From Mucilaginibacter arboris (GTDB lineage: Bacteria; Bacteroidota; Bacteroidia; Sphingobacteriales; Sphingobacteriaceae): a stretch of DNA of 64,000 nt. Shown one piece after another: positions 1 to 8,242 of this stretch. The DNA is taken from the NCBI RefSeq assembly GCF_009754915.1, contig NZ_WPIK01000001.1, positions 332,823 through 396,822 on the forward strand. Direction: 5' to 3'. The translations under genes and the position numbers were made by a program. A model generated the notes under the pieces. The model searched no databases and was not told the origin of the DNA. It saw nothing but the letters and a program-made list of their open reading frames with translations. Within the stretch, counting starts at the first letter, position 1, and the number at the start of each line of letters is the position of its first letter.

Positions 1-27
1 TTCTTCAACAAATTTTACTAAATCCAT
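1..27 (-). CDS. rplS: Ribosomal protein L19, N-terminal fragment cut by the window edge
   Basis: Only the first nine codons are present, read from an ATG at 27 to the window edge: MDLVKFVEE. This matches the usual Bacteroidota L19 N-terminus. It also sits where L19 is expected, directly after trmD in an rpsP-rimM-trmD-rplS gene order. L19 lies at the 30S-50S interface of the ribosome. The assignment rests on very few residues plus the gene order. Confidence 0.72.
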
Positions 28-46
28 GATTTTAAGCTCTTAATAA

Positions 47-69
47 CGATTTTTATGCCCTAAAAATCG
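47..69. other. Inverted repeat between trmD and rplS
   Basis: CGATTTTTA (47-55) and TAAAAATCG (61-69) are perfect 9-base arms around a 5-base loop. The hairpin would lie in the RNA just upstream of the L19 start. It could be a leader element or a weak terminator; no function can be fixed from sequence alone. Confidence 0.4.
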
Positions 70-160
70 GATTGCAAGTATAGGAAATTAAAATTAATTA
101 TAAAAGGCTCATTTCAAATTTTCCACATTTCTGTTTTTATTCACAAAATAGCGTATAAGA

Positions 161-835
161 TTACGAAAGCAAATCCGGACGGCGTTGTTTAGTCCGTTCT
201 AATGCTTGTTCGTGACGCCATTTTTCAATTTCTCCGGCATTTCCGCTTAGTAAAATTGGTGGAACTGCTTGTCCGTTCCATTCTGCCGGGCGCGTATATA
301 AAGGCGCATCCAGTAATCCGTCCTGAAAAGAATCTGATAAAGCAGAAGTTTCATCAGAAAGTACGCCTGGAATCAATCTCACCACTGCATCTACCAAAAC
401 CGCTGCAGGCAATTCTCCTCCCGATAAAACATAATCGCCAACAGAAATTTCGCGCGTAACGAAATTATCCCGGATACGCTGGTCAATTCCTTTGTAATGT
501 CCACACAAAACCATCACATTTTCTTTAATAGAAAGTTGGTTGGCGATGTGTTGATTTAACGTTTCACCGTCTGGCGTCATAAAAATCACTTCATCGTATT
601 CACGTTGTGTTTTCAGGTGATTAATGCAGTTGGCAAAAGGTTCTACTGTCATAATCATACCGCTTCCGCCGCCATAAGGATAATCATCCACACTTTTTTG
701 CTTGTTGGTTGCGTAATCGCGCAGGTTATGCACTTGGATTTCTGCAATTCCTTTTTTTTGCGCCCTTAATAAAATGGAATGTGCAAACGGGCTTTCGAGC
801 AAACCAGGCAAAACAGTAATGATATCAAAACGCAT
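161..835 (-). CDS. trmD: tRNA (guanine-N1)-methyltransferase TrmD
   Basis: TrmD methylates G37 of tRNAs that read CNN, UGG and similar codons, using S-adenosylmethionine, and so prevents +1 frameshifting. The 224-residue protein is normal in length. The N-terminus [10 protein letters not shown], the GGGSGM loop (residues 55-60) and the trefoil-knot SAM site ([10 protein letters not shown] near 111-120, GDYVLSGGE near 133-141) are all present. The catalytic aspartate lies in SDSF (167-170), followed by [10 protein letters not shown]. It is transcribed with rimM and rpsP upstream and rplS downstream. A TA module sits between it and rimM, which is unusual inside this operon. Confidence 0.97.
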   Translation of the reverse strand: MRFDIITVLPGLLESPFAHSILLRAQKKGIAEIQVHNLRDYATNKQKSVDDYPYGGGSGMIMTVEPFANCINHLKTQREYDEVIFMTPDGETLNQHIANQLSIKENVMVLCGHYKGIDQRIRDNFVTREISVGDYVLSGGELPAAVLVDAVVRLIPGVLSDETSALSDSFQDGLLDAPLYTRPAEWNGQAVPPILLSGNAGEIEKWRHEQALERTKQRRPDLLS

Positions 836-937
836 GAGGCAAAGATAAGGCGTTGAAATTAAAAGGCGGAACGCAGTAAGGACCCTTTAACCCAACTTTA
901 ACAAGAAAATTATAGCTTAATCCATCAAAATAAACCT

Positions 938-945
938 TAATTTTG
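938..945 (+). promoter_or_regulatory. TAnnTTTG -7 promoter element of the TA module
   Basis: TAATTTTG matches the Bacteroidota sigma-A -7 consensus TAnnTTTG. It ends four bases before the antitoxin ATG at 950, so the message would be leaderless or nearly so. Confidence 0.5.
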
Positions 946-949
946 AATT

Positions 950-1144
950 ATGGCAACACTAATTATACATCCTGATAATGAAGAGCAACTAACTGCTGTA
1001 AGGGCTATTTTACACGCTTTAAAAATTTCTTTCGAAGAAGAAAACACTTACAATCCGGAATTTGTAGCTGAAATTTTAAAAGCAGAAGAAGATATAAAAA
1101 ACGGAAAAGGTGTTAGTATCCGTACTGAGGATCTATGGAAATAA
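950..1144 (+). CDS. Small antitoxin of a YoeB/Txe-type module
   Basis: A 64-residue acidic protein starting MATLIIHPDN, with a mixed alpha/beta N-terminus and the tail NPEFVAEILKAEEDI. This is the layout of short antitoxins paired with Txe/YoeB toxins. Its last codons overlap the start of the toxin gene at 1135, the typical translational coupling of such pairs. It would bind the toxin and repress its own promoter. It is inserted antiparallel between trmD and rimM. The antitoxin frame is intact, while the toxin frame is broken. Family assignment follows mainly from the partner. Confidence 0.75.
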   Translation: MATLIIHPDNEEQLTAVRAILHALKISFEEENTYNPEFVAEILKAEEDIKNGKGVSIRTEDLWK

Positions 1145-1412
1145 TTTATTCGCCTAAGGCAATACAGGATTTGCAGTATTGGAAAAAATCGGGCAATAAA
1201 ATTATACAAAAGAAAATTCAGGAATTAATTAACGCATAGAGGAAAACCCTTTTGAAGGAATTGGCAAACCAGAGCAATTAAAGTATAATTTAGCAGGAAG
1301 ATGGTCTAGAAGAATCAATAACGAACATCGAATTATTTACAGTATTTCTGATAAAAATCAAACAATAATCTTAAATATTCTTTCTTTAAAAGGTCATTAT
1401 GATTTGTATTGA
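1135..1412 (+). pseudogene. YoeB/Txe-type mRNA interferase toxin, frameshifted
   Basis: The ATG at 1135 overlaps the antitoxin. The frame reads MEIIYSPKAIQDLQYWKK and continues to INA, then meets TAG near 1239. In the next frame the family sequence resumes as EENPFEGIGKPEQLKYNLAG, then SRRINNEHRIIY and ILSLKGHY, ending at TGA 1410-1412. One lost A near 1235 explains the break; restored, the protein would have 92 residues, normal for YoeB. YoeB toxins cleave mRNA on the ribosome. Either the toxin has been inactivated or this is a base-calling error. Confidence 0.85.
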
Positions 1413-1423
1413 ACAATAGTAGT

Positions 1424-1951
1424 TCAATCTAAATAAACATCCAGCAAACCTTCCGGCAAATCCACCAAAACTACTCCTTTTACCACATCAATACTTTTAA
1501 TAATGCTTTCGTTTAGCGGGAAAAGCACTTCCTGGTTTTTATAAGAAACCGTTGCAATTAACTGCTGCGGAAATTGATTGATTTCGATAATTTCGCCCAG
1601 TTCTCCTTCGTTTACATCAACAGCAATAAAATTAAGCAAGTCTTTCAAACCAAATTCGCTCTTTTTCTTTTTTGGCTTTACCTTGTTGGGCAGGTAAATA
1701 GCCTTTTTTACTAATAATGCAGCCTTTTCTACCGTATCCACGTCTTCCAGTTGCAAATAAGCCATATTTTTTTGCGGAAGTTTAAAAAACGTTACAAAAT
1801 ACGGCACCAGCTTTCCGGCAAGTTCAATAAACAAAGTGTTGAATTTCAGCTTTTCGGGTTCATCAAAAGCAATAAACAACTGTAGTTCACCTTTTAAACC
1901 GCGTGTTTTGGTAACAGCACCTAAGTGGAAACAATCTTCTGTAGTCATCAA
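1424..1951 (-). CDS. rimM: Ribosome maturation factor RimM
   Basis: RimM helps assemble the 30S head by binding S19 during 16S rRNA maturation. The 175-residue protein has the N-terminal GAVTKTRGLKGELQL strand pattern and a C-terminal PRC-barrel ending in VVLVDLPEGLLDVYLD. Length is typical. It follows rpsP by 81 bases, a gap that contains a strong hairpin (1971-2013), and precedes trmD. The second ATG, one codon on, is an equally good start. Confidence 0.95.
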   Translation of the reverse strand: MMTTEDCFHLGAVTKTRGLKGELQLFIAFDEPEKLKFNTLFIELAGKLVPYFVTFFKLPQKNMAYLQLEDVDTVEKAALLVKKAIYLPNKVKPKKKKSEFGLKDLLNFIAVDVNEGELGEIIEINQFPQQLIATVSYKNQEVLFPLNESIIKSIDVVKGVVLVDLPEGLLDVYLD

Positions 1952-1970
1952 TAAAAAGGGCTTAAAACAA

Positions 1971-2013
1971 GTATAGCGAAGCTCTTCTGTTTGTAGAAGA
2001 TGCTTCGCTATAC
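1971..2013 (-). promoter_or_regulatory. Intercistronic hairpin between rpsP and rimM
   Basis: Positions 1971-1988 and 1995-2013 are complementary over 18 bases with a single bulged base and a six-base loop. The structure lies in the transcript after the rpsP stop and before rimM. No long U-tract follows, so it is more likely an attenuator or RNA-processing/stability element than a full terminator. Confidence 0.6.
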
Positions 2014-2032
2014 CATAAAATGCTATATTTAA

Positions 2033-2539
2033 TTACTCAGCCGGAGTTTCGGTTTCTTCCGTAACCGGTTCTGCTGCCGGTGGCGTATTTTTAGCAGCAA
2101 TTGCAGTAGCACGGTCTGCGTTTTTCTTAGCTTCAGCAGCTAAAGCAGTTTTACGCGCTTCATCTTTTGATGTACCTAAGTTTGTTTTTTTACCGCTGAT
2201 TTTATTTTCTTTTTGCTCAGTCCATTCTGCAAATTTTGCATCGGCCTGTTCTGCGGTCAAGGCGCCTTTTTGTACGCCGCCTTGCAAGTGTTTTTTGTAC
2301 ATTACACCTTTGTAACCTAAAATAGCACGGCAAGTATCTGTTGGTTGTGCACCTGAATTTACCCAATCAAGCGTTTTATCGAAATTAATATCGATGGTTG
2401 CCGGATTGGTGTTTGGATTGTAAGAACCAATGCGTTCGATGAAGCGGCCATCTCTTGGTGCACGTGCATCGGCTACTACGATGTAATAAAAAGGCTTGCC
2501 TTTTTTACCGTGTCTTTGTAATCTGATTTTTGTTGCCAT
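2033..2539 (-). CDS. rpsP: 30S ribosomal protein S16 with long C-terminal extension
   Basis: S16 is an early-assembling 30S protein. The first 80 or so residues are the canonical domain ([19 protein letters not shown], then [14 protein letters not shown]). A lysine-, alanine- and glutamate-rich tail runs to residue 168 and ends in an acidic [11 protein letters not shown] segment. Tails of this kind are usual in Bacteroidota and absent from the roughly 82-residue E. coli protein. It is the first gene of the operon, with a TACTTTTG -7 element and a leader hairpin upstream. Confidence 0.97.
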   Translation of the reverse strand: MATKIRLQRHGKKGKPFYYIVVADARAPRDGRFIERIGSYNPNTNPATIDINFDKTLDWVNSGAQPTDTCRAILGYKGVMYKKHLQGGVQKGALTAEQADAKFAEWTEQKENKISGKKTNLGTSKDEARKTALAAEAKKNADRATAIAAKNTPPAAEPVTEETETPAE

Positions 2540-2566
2540 TTTTTGTTTTTATGTATTCAACATATC

Positions 2567-2589
2567 CCCCGGAACTTTTTGTTGCGGGG
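2567..2589 (-). promoter_or_regulatory. GC-rich 5' leader hairpin of rpsP
   Basis: CCCCGGAAC (2567-2575) and GTTGCGGGG (2581-2589) pair over nine positions with one mismatch and a five-base loop. The -7 element at 2593-2600 places the hairpin at the very 5' end of the rpsP message. It could stabilise the RNA or act as an S16-responsive leader. Confidence 0.5.
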
Positions 2590-2592
2590 CTG

Positions 2593-2600
2593 CAAAAGTA
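2593..2600 (-). promoter_or_regulatory. TACTTTTG -7 element of the rpsP operon
   Basis: The minus strand reads TACTTTTG, matching TAnnTTTG. It lies about 53 bases upstream of the rpsP ATG. A T-rich stretch lies in the -33 region, without a clean TTTG. Confidence 0.55.
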
Positions 2601-2712
2601 GAAAAAACTATTTAATAAAAACGCATAATCATTAATAAATCAACTTTAACGGTTTTTTTAACTTAAATTAAACCTTATCCTTAAAATAATTTTTTCTATT
2701 TGTACAATTGGC

Positions 2713-2740
2713 AAAGTATTGCAAATAAAGTATTGCAAAT
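2713..2740 (+). repeat. Perfect 14-base tandem repeat directly before a start codon
   Basis: AAAGTATTGCAAAT occurs twice in tandem (2713-2726 and 2727-2740) and abuts the ATG at 2741. It occupies the ribosome-binding region or promoter of the nucleotidase gene. Confidence 0.85.
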
Positions 2741-3268
2741 ATGGAAAAACAACGGATTGCGATTGATATGGACGAAGTGCTGGCAGATGTTATTGCTAAG
2801 TTTAAATTGCTTTACAAGCGCGATCATCCTAAAGAAACTTTACAGGAACTGGCAGACGGCAAAGAATTTTATGACATTGTGCCAGAACATATAGCTGGCG
2901 ATTTTAGAAAACACATTTACGAAAAAGGGTTTTTCAGAGACCTGGACGTGATTAAAGACAGCCAGCGGGTAGTTAAAGAACTGGATAAAAAATATGATGT
3001 TTTTATTGTTTCTGCTGCGATGGAGTTTCGTAATTCATTGGAAGATAAAGTTGACTGGCTGGTCGATCATTTCCCTTTCATCCCATGGCAACGAACCATT
3101 TTTTGCGGCTTAAAAATAGTAAATGTTGATGTGATGATTGATGACCGCAGCCGAAATTTTACTGCATTTAATGGCCGTCCGTTGCTGTTTACTTCTCCCC
3201 ATAATAAGTTAATTAACGAATTTGAAAGGGTTAATACCTGGGAAGAAGTAGCCGCAAAACTACTCTAA
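2741..3268 (+). CDS. 5'(3')-deoxyribonucleotidase-like HAD phosphatase (NT5C family)
   Basis: A 175-residue HAD-superfamily protein resembling cytosolic 5'(3')-deoxyribonucleotidases, which dephosphorylate deoxynucleoside monophosphates and help balance dNTP pools. The nucleophile motif DMDEVLAD spans residues 9-16 (D9 and acid/base D11). Ser91 in IVSAAMEF, a lysine near 125 and the metal-binding DD pair (134-135) in VMIDDRSRNF complete the HAD signature. It stands alone, with a tandem repeat before its ATG and a motif hairpin after its stop. Confidence 0.85.
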   Translation: MEKQRIAIDMDEVLADVIAKFKLLYKRDHPKETLQELADGKEFYDIVPEHIAGDFRKHIYEKGFFRDLDVIKDSQRVVKELDKKYDVFIVSAAMEFRNSLEDKVDWLVDHFPFIPWQRTIFCGLKIVNVDVMIDDRSRNFTAFNGRPLLFTSPHNKLINEFERVNTWEEVAAKLL

Positions 3269-3353
3269 ATTTTAGGGTGATAAAAGAAGCAGCCTCACCC
3301 CAGCCCTCTCCAAAGGAGAGGGAGTAGGAATGCTTCTTTTATCGCCCTAAAAT
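3269..3353. repeat. Inverted pair of the 12-base motif enclosing a second hairpin
   Basis: Arms 3269-3291 and 3331-3353 are inverted copies of the extended motif; the left core ends CAG and the right core is exact (3330-3341). Between them lies a different GC-rich element with its own CCCTCTCC/GGAGAGGG stem. The structure fills the gap between two convergent genes and probably acts as a bidirectional terminator. Confidence 0.85.
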
Positions 3354-4340
3354 CTACAAAGACAAAATCTCAACTATTTTTAAGAAGTTAGCGTTGATTT
3401 CTGTATTGTGTTTAATAGCATGATCAAAATCAGTATAACTAATCTCGTTATGGATGAGGCCGATCATTTCATTTCGGTGCCCGTCCAGCAAGGCTTCTAC
3501 TGCCGCTACACCAACCCGGCTGGCCAAAACACGGTCCATACAAGTTGGGCTGCCGCCACGCTGGATATGGCCTAAAATAGAAATCCGTGTATCGTAATTC
3601 GGATACTTTTCTTTGATTTTGTCCCCAATTTCAAAAGCGCCGCCCGCCTCGTCGGCTTCTGCTACAATAATAATTTTGGATGATTTATGCCTCCGGCCAC
3701 GTTCTAACCTTGCAAAAACAGATTCGATACCGCTATTTATAGTTTCCGGTATCAAAATAGCTTCGGCACCGGTAGCAATACCTGTCCGTAAAGCAATCAG
3801 TCCGCAATCCCGGCCCATTACTTCCACAATAAACAAACGGTCATGAGATTCGGCCGTGTCACGGATTTTATCTACAGCACTAACAGCCGTATTAATAGCA
3901 GTATCATAACCGATAGTAAAATCGGTACCAAACAAATCATTATCAATTGTTCCGGGCAAGCCTACTACCGGCATATTAAATTCGTTTCCAAAAATTTTTG
4001 CGCCCGTAAAAGTTCCGTCTCCACCGATAGCAACCAAGGCATCAACCTTGTTTTTTTGTAGCTGTTCGTATGCTATTTTTCGCCCTTCAGGTGTCCTAAA
4101 TAGTTCACTGCGGGCAGTTTTTAAAATAGTTCCGCCGCGCTGTACAATATTAGCTACCGAACGGCGGTCCATTAAAAACATATCACCATTGATCATGCCT
4201 TCGTAGCCACGGCGGATACCGGTAACCTGAATATTGTAATATAAAGCCGTGCGGACAACGGCACGAATAGCAGCATTCATTCCGGGTGCATCGCCACCAG
4301 AAGTAAATACGCCAATGTTTTCTATAGAAGAAGTACTCAT
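3354..4340 (-). CDS. pfkA: ATP-dependent 6-phosphofructokinase
   Basis: PfkA phosphorylates fructose 6-phosphate to the 1,6-bisphosphate, the committed step of glycolysis. The 328-residue length is standard. GVFTSGGDAPGMNAAIRAVV opens the ATP site, GGDGTFTGA and PGTIDND carry the catalytic base, and EVMGRDCG binds substrate. Glycines in GGDG and PGTIDND mark the ATP-using rather than the PPi-using type. It converges on the nucleotidase gene and is followed at its own 5' side by a DsbD-alpha-like gene on the same strand. Confidence 0.96.
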   Translation of the reverse strand: MSTSSIENIGVFTSGGDAPGMNAAIRAVVRTALYYNIQVTGIRRGYEGMINGDMFLMDRRSVANIVQRGGTILKTARSELFRTPEGRKIAYEQLQKNKVDALVAIGGDGTFTGAKIFGNEFNMPVVGLPGTIDNDLFGTDFTIGYDTAINTAVSAVDKIRDTAESHDRLFIVEVMGRDCGLIALRTGIATGAEAILIPETINSGIESVFARLERGRRHKSSKIIIVAEADEAGGAFEIGDKIKEKYPNYDTRISILGHIQRGGSPTCMDRVLASRVGVAAVEALLDGHRNEMIGLIHNEISYTDFDHAIKHNTEINANFLKIVEILSL

Positions 4341-4381
4341 AATAATTATAATCTAAGCGGCACAAGCCCGGCTAATACAAA

Positions 4382-4828
4382 TTATTTAACCGGAATACTG
4401 AAATCAACATCTTCTGGCGGAAGACATTGTTTATCATTACAAACCATGTATTCGAGTTTGCCTTTTATGCTGGCCTGATCTTTTTTAAGTTTTATTTTTT
4501 GTTGAAAGACAACGCTTTTTTCAAAATAACTTACATTCATTTTAAAAGCATTTTCAAATTTGGTAACTGGTTTAGGTTCTGCAATTGCTCCGTTTAGCGC
4601 ATAATCTTTTGATGGCGTAAAAGTAACTGCCGTTTTAACCGGCCCGCCATCTTTTTGCTGGGTAGAATAAATGTGCCAGCCGTTATCTATTGTTGCTTTT
4701 AACAGCAGGACTGCTTCTGTTTTGTTGATTTTTTTAGCAGCATAAGACCATTTTACAGGCGTTAAAATTTGTGCAAATAAGCCTGTACTTAATAATGATA
4801 TAACGATAAAGAGTGTTAACTTTTTCAT
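4382..4828 (-). CDS. Secreted DsbD N-terminal-domain-like protein
   Basis: A 148-residue protein with a signal peptide (residues 1-19, ending in LFAQ). It is a stand-alone version of the immunoglobulin-like alpha domain of the thiol-disulfide transporter DsbD. The pattern NGWHIYSTQQKDGGP and the cysteine pair in VCNDKQCLPP near the C-terminus are typical; the cysteines would exchange disulfides in the periplasm. No membrane or thioredoxin domain is attached, and no dsbD gene is adjacent. It lies three bases after birA on the same strand, so the two are probably co-transcribed. Confidence 0.8.
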   Translation of the reverse strand: MKKLTLFIVISLLSTGLFAQILTPVKWSYAAKKINKTEAVLLLKATIDNGWHIYSTQQKDGGPVKTAVTFTPSKDYALNGAIAEPKPVTKFENAFKMNVSYFEKSVVFQQKIKLKKDQASIKGKLEYMVCNDKQCLPPEDVDFSIPVK

Positions 4829-4830
4829 AA

Positions 4831-5634
4831 TTAGCTAAAAATAAATTTGATCTGTTTCAGATCATAAAATACAGTTTCCTTTTGTTTTTTGACACCTAAG
4901 AAACCAAAATGGTTTACCGCGAATATTTCTCCTTCAAAAACTTCATTGTTTGCTTTAAATTGAAGTGTTTTCCTAAAACCATACAGATTATCTAAGTATT
5001 CCTGTTTAATTTCTTCAGATTTGCCCGCCTTTAACTTTAAATAATAAAATTCTATTCCGGCACAAATTTGTAACAATACTTCTTTTAAACTGCATTCTTT
5101 TTGAAGAATTTGCTTTACAGAAACAGGGTTTGGCAAGTGGCCAGGGAAATTTTCCTGATTAATATTGATGCCGATACCAATAATCGAATGTTTAATGTTT
5201 TTACCAGCCAAAACATTTTCTATCAAGATGCCGCCAAGCTTCTTTTGACCATAATAAATATCATTCGGCCATTTTATACACGTATCCTTTCCTAAGATTT
5301 TTTGTAACGGTTTTATTACCCCTAAACTGATGGCGGTTAAGAGATCAAAAGAATTGGCCAGCATTAAAAACCCGGGAAGCAAAAGTAAACTAAAAGTCAG
5401 GTTTTTACCTGCTTCGCTATGCCATCCATTTTGTTGCTGTCCTTTTCCCGCCGTTTGCTGTTCTGCCATAATGACTGTTCCTTCCGGCAATGGCGTGGAA
5501 TTTGCCATTAGTTGTTTCATCAGGTCGTTGGTGGACGTTATTTCCTTAAATGACAGAATATTTTGCCCAACAAATGCATTCGAAATTATGTTATTTTGCA
5601 AAGTAGAATAAAACGTGTGTAAATTCGTTTTCAA
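4831..5634 (-). CDS. birA: Biotin-[acetyl-CoA-carboxylase] ligase
   Basis: BirA forms biotinyl-AMP and attaches biotin to the acetyl-CoA carboxylase carrier protein. Catalytic-domain motifs are clear: EITSTNDLMKQLM, the AEQQTAGKGQQQNGWHS biotin/ATP loop (a GRGRxGR variant), IKWPNDIYYGQKKLGGILIE and GIGININQ. There is no N-terminal winged helix, so it is a non-repressor, monofunctional ligase. No ATG precedes the conserved domain: the frame opens at TTG 5634, and another TTG lies at 5601, so the start is uncertain. It is divergent from rsfS with almost no intergenic space. Confidence 0.92.
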   Translation of the reverse strand: MKTNLHTFYSTLQNNIISNAFVGQNILSFKEITSTNDLMKQLMANSTPLPEGTVIMAEQQTAGKGQQQNGWHSEAGKNLTFSLLLLPGFLMLANSFDLLTAISLGVIKPLQKILGKDTCIKWPNDIYYGQKKLGGILIENVLAGKNIKHSIIGIGININQENFPGHLPNPVSVKQILQKECSLKEVLLQICAGIEFYYLKLKAGKSEEIKQEYLDNLYGFRKTLQFKANNEVFEGEIFAVNHFGFLGVKKQKETVFYDLKQIKFIFS

Positions 5635-5649
5635 AACTAAGTGTTTTTA

Positions 5650-6024
5650 ATGGTAATAAACAAGAATAAATTAGAATCAGCCTTAATTTCAGAAGTCATT
5701 ATTAATGGGATCCAGGAAAAAAAAGGCAATGATATTGTTAGATTAGACCTCAGAAATATCCGCAGTTCGGTGTCAGATTATTTTGTGATCTGCCATGCCG
5801 AATCAACCACCCAGGTAAAGGCTATTGCAGGAAGCGTAGAAGAAGAAGTTTACAAAGCTTTGAAGCAAGACCCCTGGAGGAAAGAAGGTTTTGAATACGG
5901 AGAGTGGATTTTATTAGATTACATTGACGTTGTAGTACACATATTTAAAACAGATAAACGCGAGTTTTACGGGATAGAAGAATTGTGGGGCGATGCCGAA
6001 TTTAAATCTTATAAAAGTGCTTAA
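5650..6024 (+). CDS. rsfS: Ribosomal silencing factor RsfS
   Basis: RsfS binds L14 on the 50S subunit and blocks subunit joining, damping translation in poor conditions. The 124-residue protein contains DIVRLDLRNIRSSVSDYFVI, then GFEYGEWILLDYIDVVVHIF, the core signature of the family. I chose the ATG at 5650 over a GTG at 5641. It precedes ftsH by 47 bases on the same strand, an arrangement common in Bacteroidota, so the two probably share a transcript. Confidence 0.95.
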   Translation: MVINKNKLESALISEVIINGIQEKKGNDIVRLDLRNIRSSVSDYFVICHAESTTQVKAIAGSVEEEVYKALKQDPWRKEGFEYGEWILLDYIDVVVHIFKTDKREFYGIEELWGDAEFKSYKSA

Positions 6025-6071
6025 TTTGTTTCTGGTCCTGTAGTGTTTTATATAATATGTGTTTGTAAAAA

Positions 6072-8186
6072 ATGAAAGAAAAAAACTCTGAAAATCAGAA
6101 AACTATCCGCCGGATACCTAATAAAAAAACTACACCAAAACCGCCTAAATTTAACTTTATGTGGATCTATGCAATTGCTGTAATAGGATTGCTGGTTGTA
6201 CCTTATTTTTTTGGCGGCAGCGGAGGCAAGCTTATTAACTTTCAAACTTTTGAAAGTAGTATGCTGAGAAAAGGCGACGTTGATAAAATTGTTGCTTATA
6301 AAAACGGTGACTTGGTAGTAGCCGAAGTTTATATTAAAAAAGACAGTTTGAACAAAACTGATTATGCAGATGTGCGTGATAAACGCTCTTTTAATATGGC
6401 TAATGATAATGCCCAGTATTATTTTACTGATGCATCTTACGAAAGCCTGAAACAATCTGTACAAAACGCACAAAAAGACATACCTGACGCACAAAAAGTA
6501 CCGATTACTTACGAGCAGCACGAAAGCATCTTTTCCAGTTGGTTAGTTCAAACCATTATTATGGTTGCTTTATTTGCCGGCATGTGGATGTTAATTATGC
6601 GCAGAATGGGCGGCGGATCTGGCGGTGGCCCAGGCGGGCAAATTTTCAATATTGGTAAATCTAAAGCTACTTTATTTGATAAAGAATCTCAGGTTAATGT
6701 TACTTTTAATGATGTTGCCGGCTTAGAAGAAGCAAAACAGGAAGTAATGGAAATTGTAGATTTCCTTAAAAATCCAAAGAAATACACCAACTTAGGTGGT
6801 AAAATACCGAAAGGTGCTTTGCTGATCGGTTCTCCTGGAACAGGTAAAACTTTACTGGCAAAAGCAGTAGCTGGTGAAGCACAAGTACCTTTCTTCTCGC
6901 TTTCAGGTTCAGATTTTGTAGAAATGTTTGTAGGTGTAGGCGCTTCCCGTGTGCGTGATTTATTTAAGCAAGCAAAAGACAAGGCCCCTTGTATCATTTT
7001 TATTGATGAGATTGATGCAATTGGCCGTGCCCGTGGCAAAAACAACATTGTAGGCGGTAATGATGAACGCGAAAATACCCTAAACCAGTTGTTAGTTGAA
7101 ATGGATGGATTTGGAACTGATTCCGGTATCATTATTCTGGCAGCTACTAACCGCCCGGATGTACTGGATTCGGCTTTAATGCGTCCGGGACGTTTTGACA
7201 GACAGGTTTCTATTGATAAACCTGATTTGAATGGCCGCGAACAAATCTTTAAAGTACATTTATTGCCGGTAAAAACAGCATCAGATGTGGATGCAAAAAA
7301 ACTTTCGGCCCAAACGCCTGGTTTTGCCGGTGCAGAAATTGCCAATGTTTGTAATGAAGCAGCCTTAATTGCTGCCCGTAAAAACAAAGAAGCTGTAGAT
7401 ATGCAGGATTTTCAGGATGCAGTTGACCGTGTAATTGGCGGATTGGAAAAGAAAAACAAGATCATTTCCCCAGAGGAAAAAAGAATTGTTGCTTTTCACG
7501 AAGCCGGGCATGCCATAGCCGGTTGGTTTTTAGAACATGCTGATCCTTTGGTAAAAGTTTCTATCGTTCCGCGTGGTGTTGCAGCTTTAGGTTATGCACA
7601 ATATTTGCCAAAAGAACAGTTTTTATATACTACAGAACAACTAACCGATGGTTTATGTATGACGATGGGTGGCCGTGTAGCAGAAGATATAGTTTTCAAT
7701 AAAATATCAACCGGAGCACAAAACGACTTGGAACGGATAACCAAACTTTCTTATGCTATGGTTTCTATTTATGGTATGAACGATAAAGTTGGAAATGTAT
7801 CTTTTAATGATACACAAGGCGAGTATCAGTTTAACAAACCCTATTCAGAAAAAACATCTGAATTAATTGATAACGAGGTCCGTAATTTAATTAACAATGT
7901 TTACGAACGCACGAAGCAGTTGCTGATGGAAAAACGTGAGGGATTGGATAAATTGGCCCATAAATTATTGGAAAAAGAGATCCTGTTTCAATCTGACCTG
8001 GAAGAAATTTTAGGCAAACGACCTTTTGAACATCGTACCACTTATGATGAATTTGTGAACGGAGAAGAACCATCATCAAATTTGGAACCGGTTGAACAAA
8101 ACCTGATCCATGAAGGTGTTGGTGATCATTCCGGAACTTTCGCCAGAAACCCGGAAGAAACCGGTGCAAATTCAAAACCAGAATAA
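6072..8186 (+). CDS. ftsH: ATP-dependent zinc metalloprotease FtsH
   Basis: FtsH is a hexameric inner-membrane AAA+ protease that degrades misassembled membrane proteins and short-lived regulators. In order: a cytosolic N-terminus, TM1 (about residues 27-48), a periplasmic domain, TM2 (about 155-176), a Gly-rich linker, Walker A GSPGTGKT, Walker [12 protein letters not shown], the second region of homology [20 protein letters not shown], and the zinc site [10 protein letters not shown]. Length (704) is normal for the phylum, with a disordered acidic tail. Walker A has Ser where most FtsH proteins have Pro, a harmless position. A strong terminator follows. Confidence 0.98.
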   Translation: MKEKNSENQKTIRRIPNKKTTPKPPKFNFMWIYAIAVIGLLVVPYFFGGSGGKLINFQTFESSMLRKGDVDKIVAYKNGDLVVAEVYIKKDSLNKTDYADVRDKRSFNMANDNAQYYFTDASYESLKQSVQNAQKDIPDAQKVPITYEQHESIFSSWLVQTIIMVALFAGMWMLIMRRMGGGSGGGPGGQIFNIGKSKATLFDKESQVNVTFNDVAGLEEAKQEVMEIVDFLKNPKKYTNLGGKIPKGALLIGSPGTGKTLLAKAVAGEAQVPFFSLSGSDFVEMFVGVGASRVRDLFKQAKDKAPCIIFIDEIDAIGRARGKNNIVGGNDERENTLNQLLVEMDGFGTDSGIIILAATNRPDVLDSALMRPGRFDRQVSIDKPDLNGREQIFKVHLLPVKTASDVDAKKLSAQTPGFAGAEIANVCNEAALIAARKNKEAVDMQDFQDAVDRVIGGLEKKNKIISPEEKRIVAFHEAGHAIAGWFLEHADPLVKVSIVPRGVAALGYAQYLPKEQFLYTTEQLTDGLCMTMGGRVAEDIVFNKISTGAQNDLERITKLSYAMVSIYGMNDKVGNVSFNDTQGEYQFNKPYSEKTSELIDNEVRNLINNVYERTKQLLMEKREGLDKLAHKLLEKEILFQSDLEEILGKRPFEHRTTYDEFVNGEEPSSNLEPVEQNLIHEGVGDHSGTFARNPEETGANSKPE

Positions 8187-8204
8187 ACATTTGCAACTCA
8201 TTTT

Positions 8205-8239
8205 AAGCCACTATGTAAACGCATAGTGGCTTTTATTTT
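8205..8239 (+). terminator. Intrinsic terminator after ftsH
   Basis: AAGCCACTATG (8205-8215) and its complement (8222-8232) form a perfect stem with a six-base loop, followed by TTTTATTTT. It ends four bases before the ATG of the next gene, so that gene either depends on read-through or starts from a promoter within the terminator. Confidence 0.85.
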
Positions 8240-8242
8240 GAA

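Noticed and set aside
2001..2012. TGCTTCGCTATA resembling the dispersed motif
   Set aside because: It shares only the first six or so bases and is one arm of the rpsP-rimM hairpin.
6048..6521. 157-codon minus-strand frame across ftsH
   Set aside because: Shadow frame of a clear conserved gene on the other strand.
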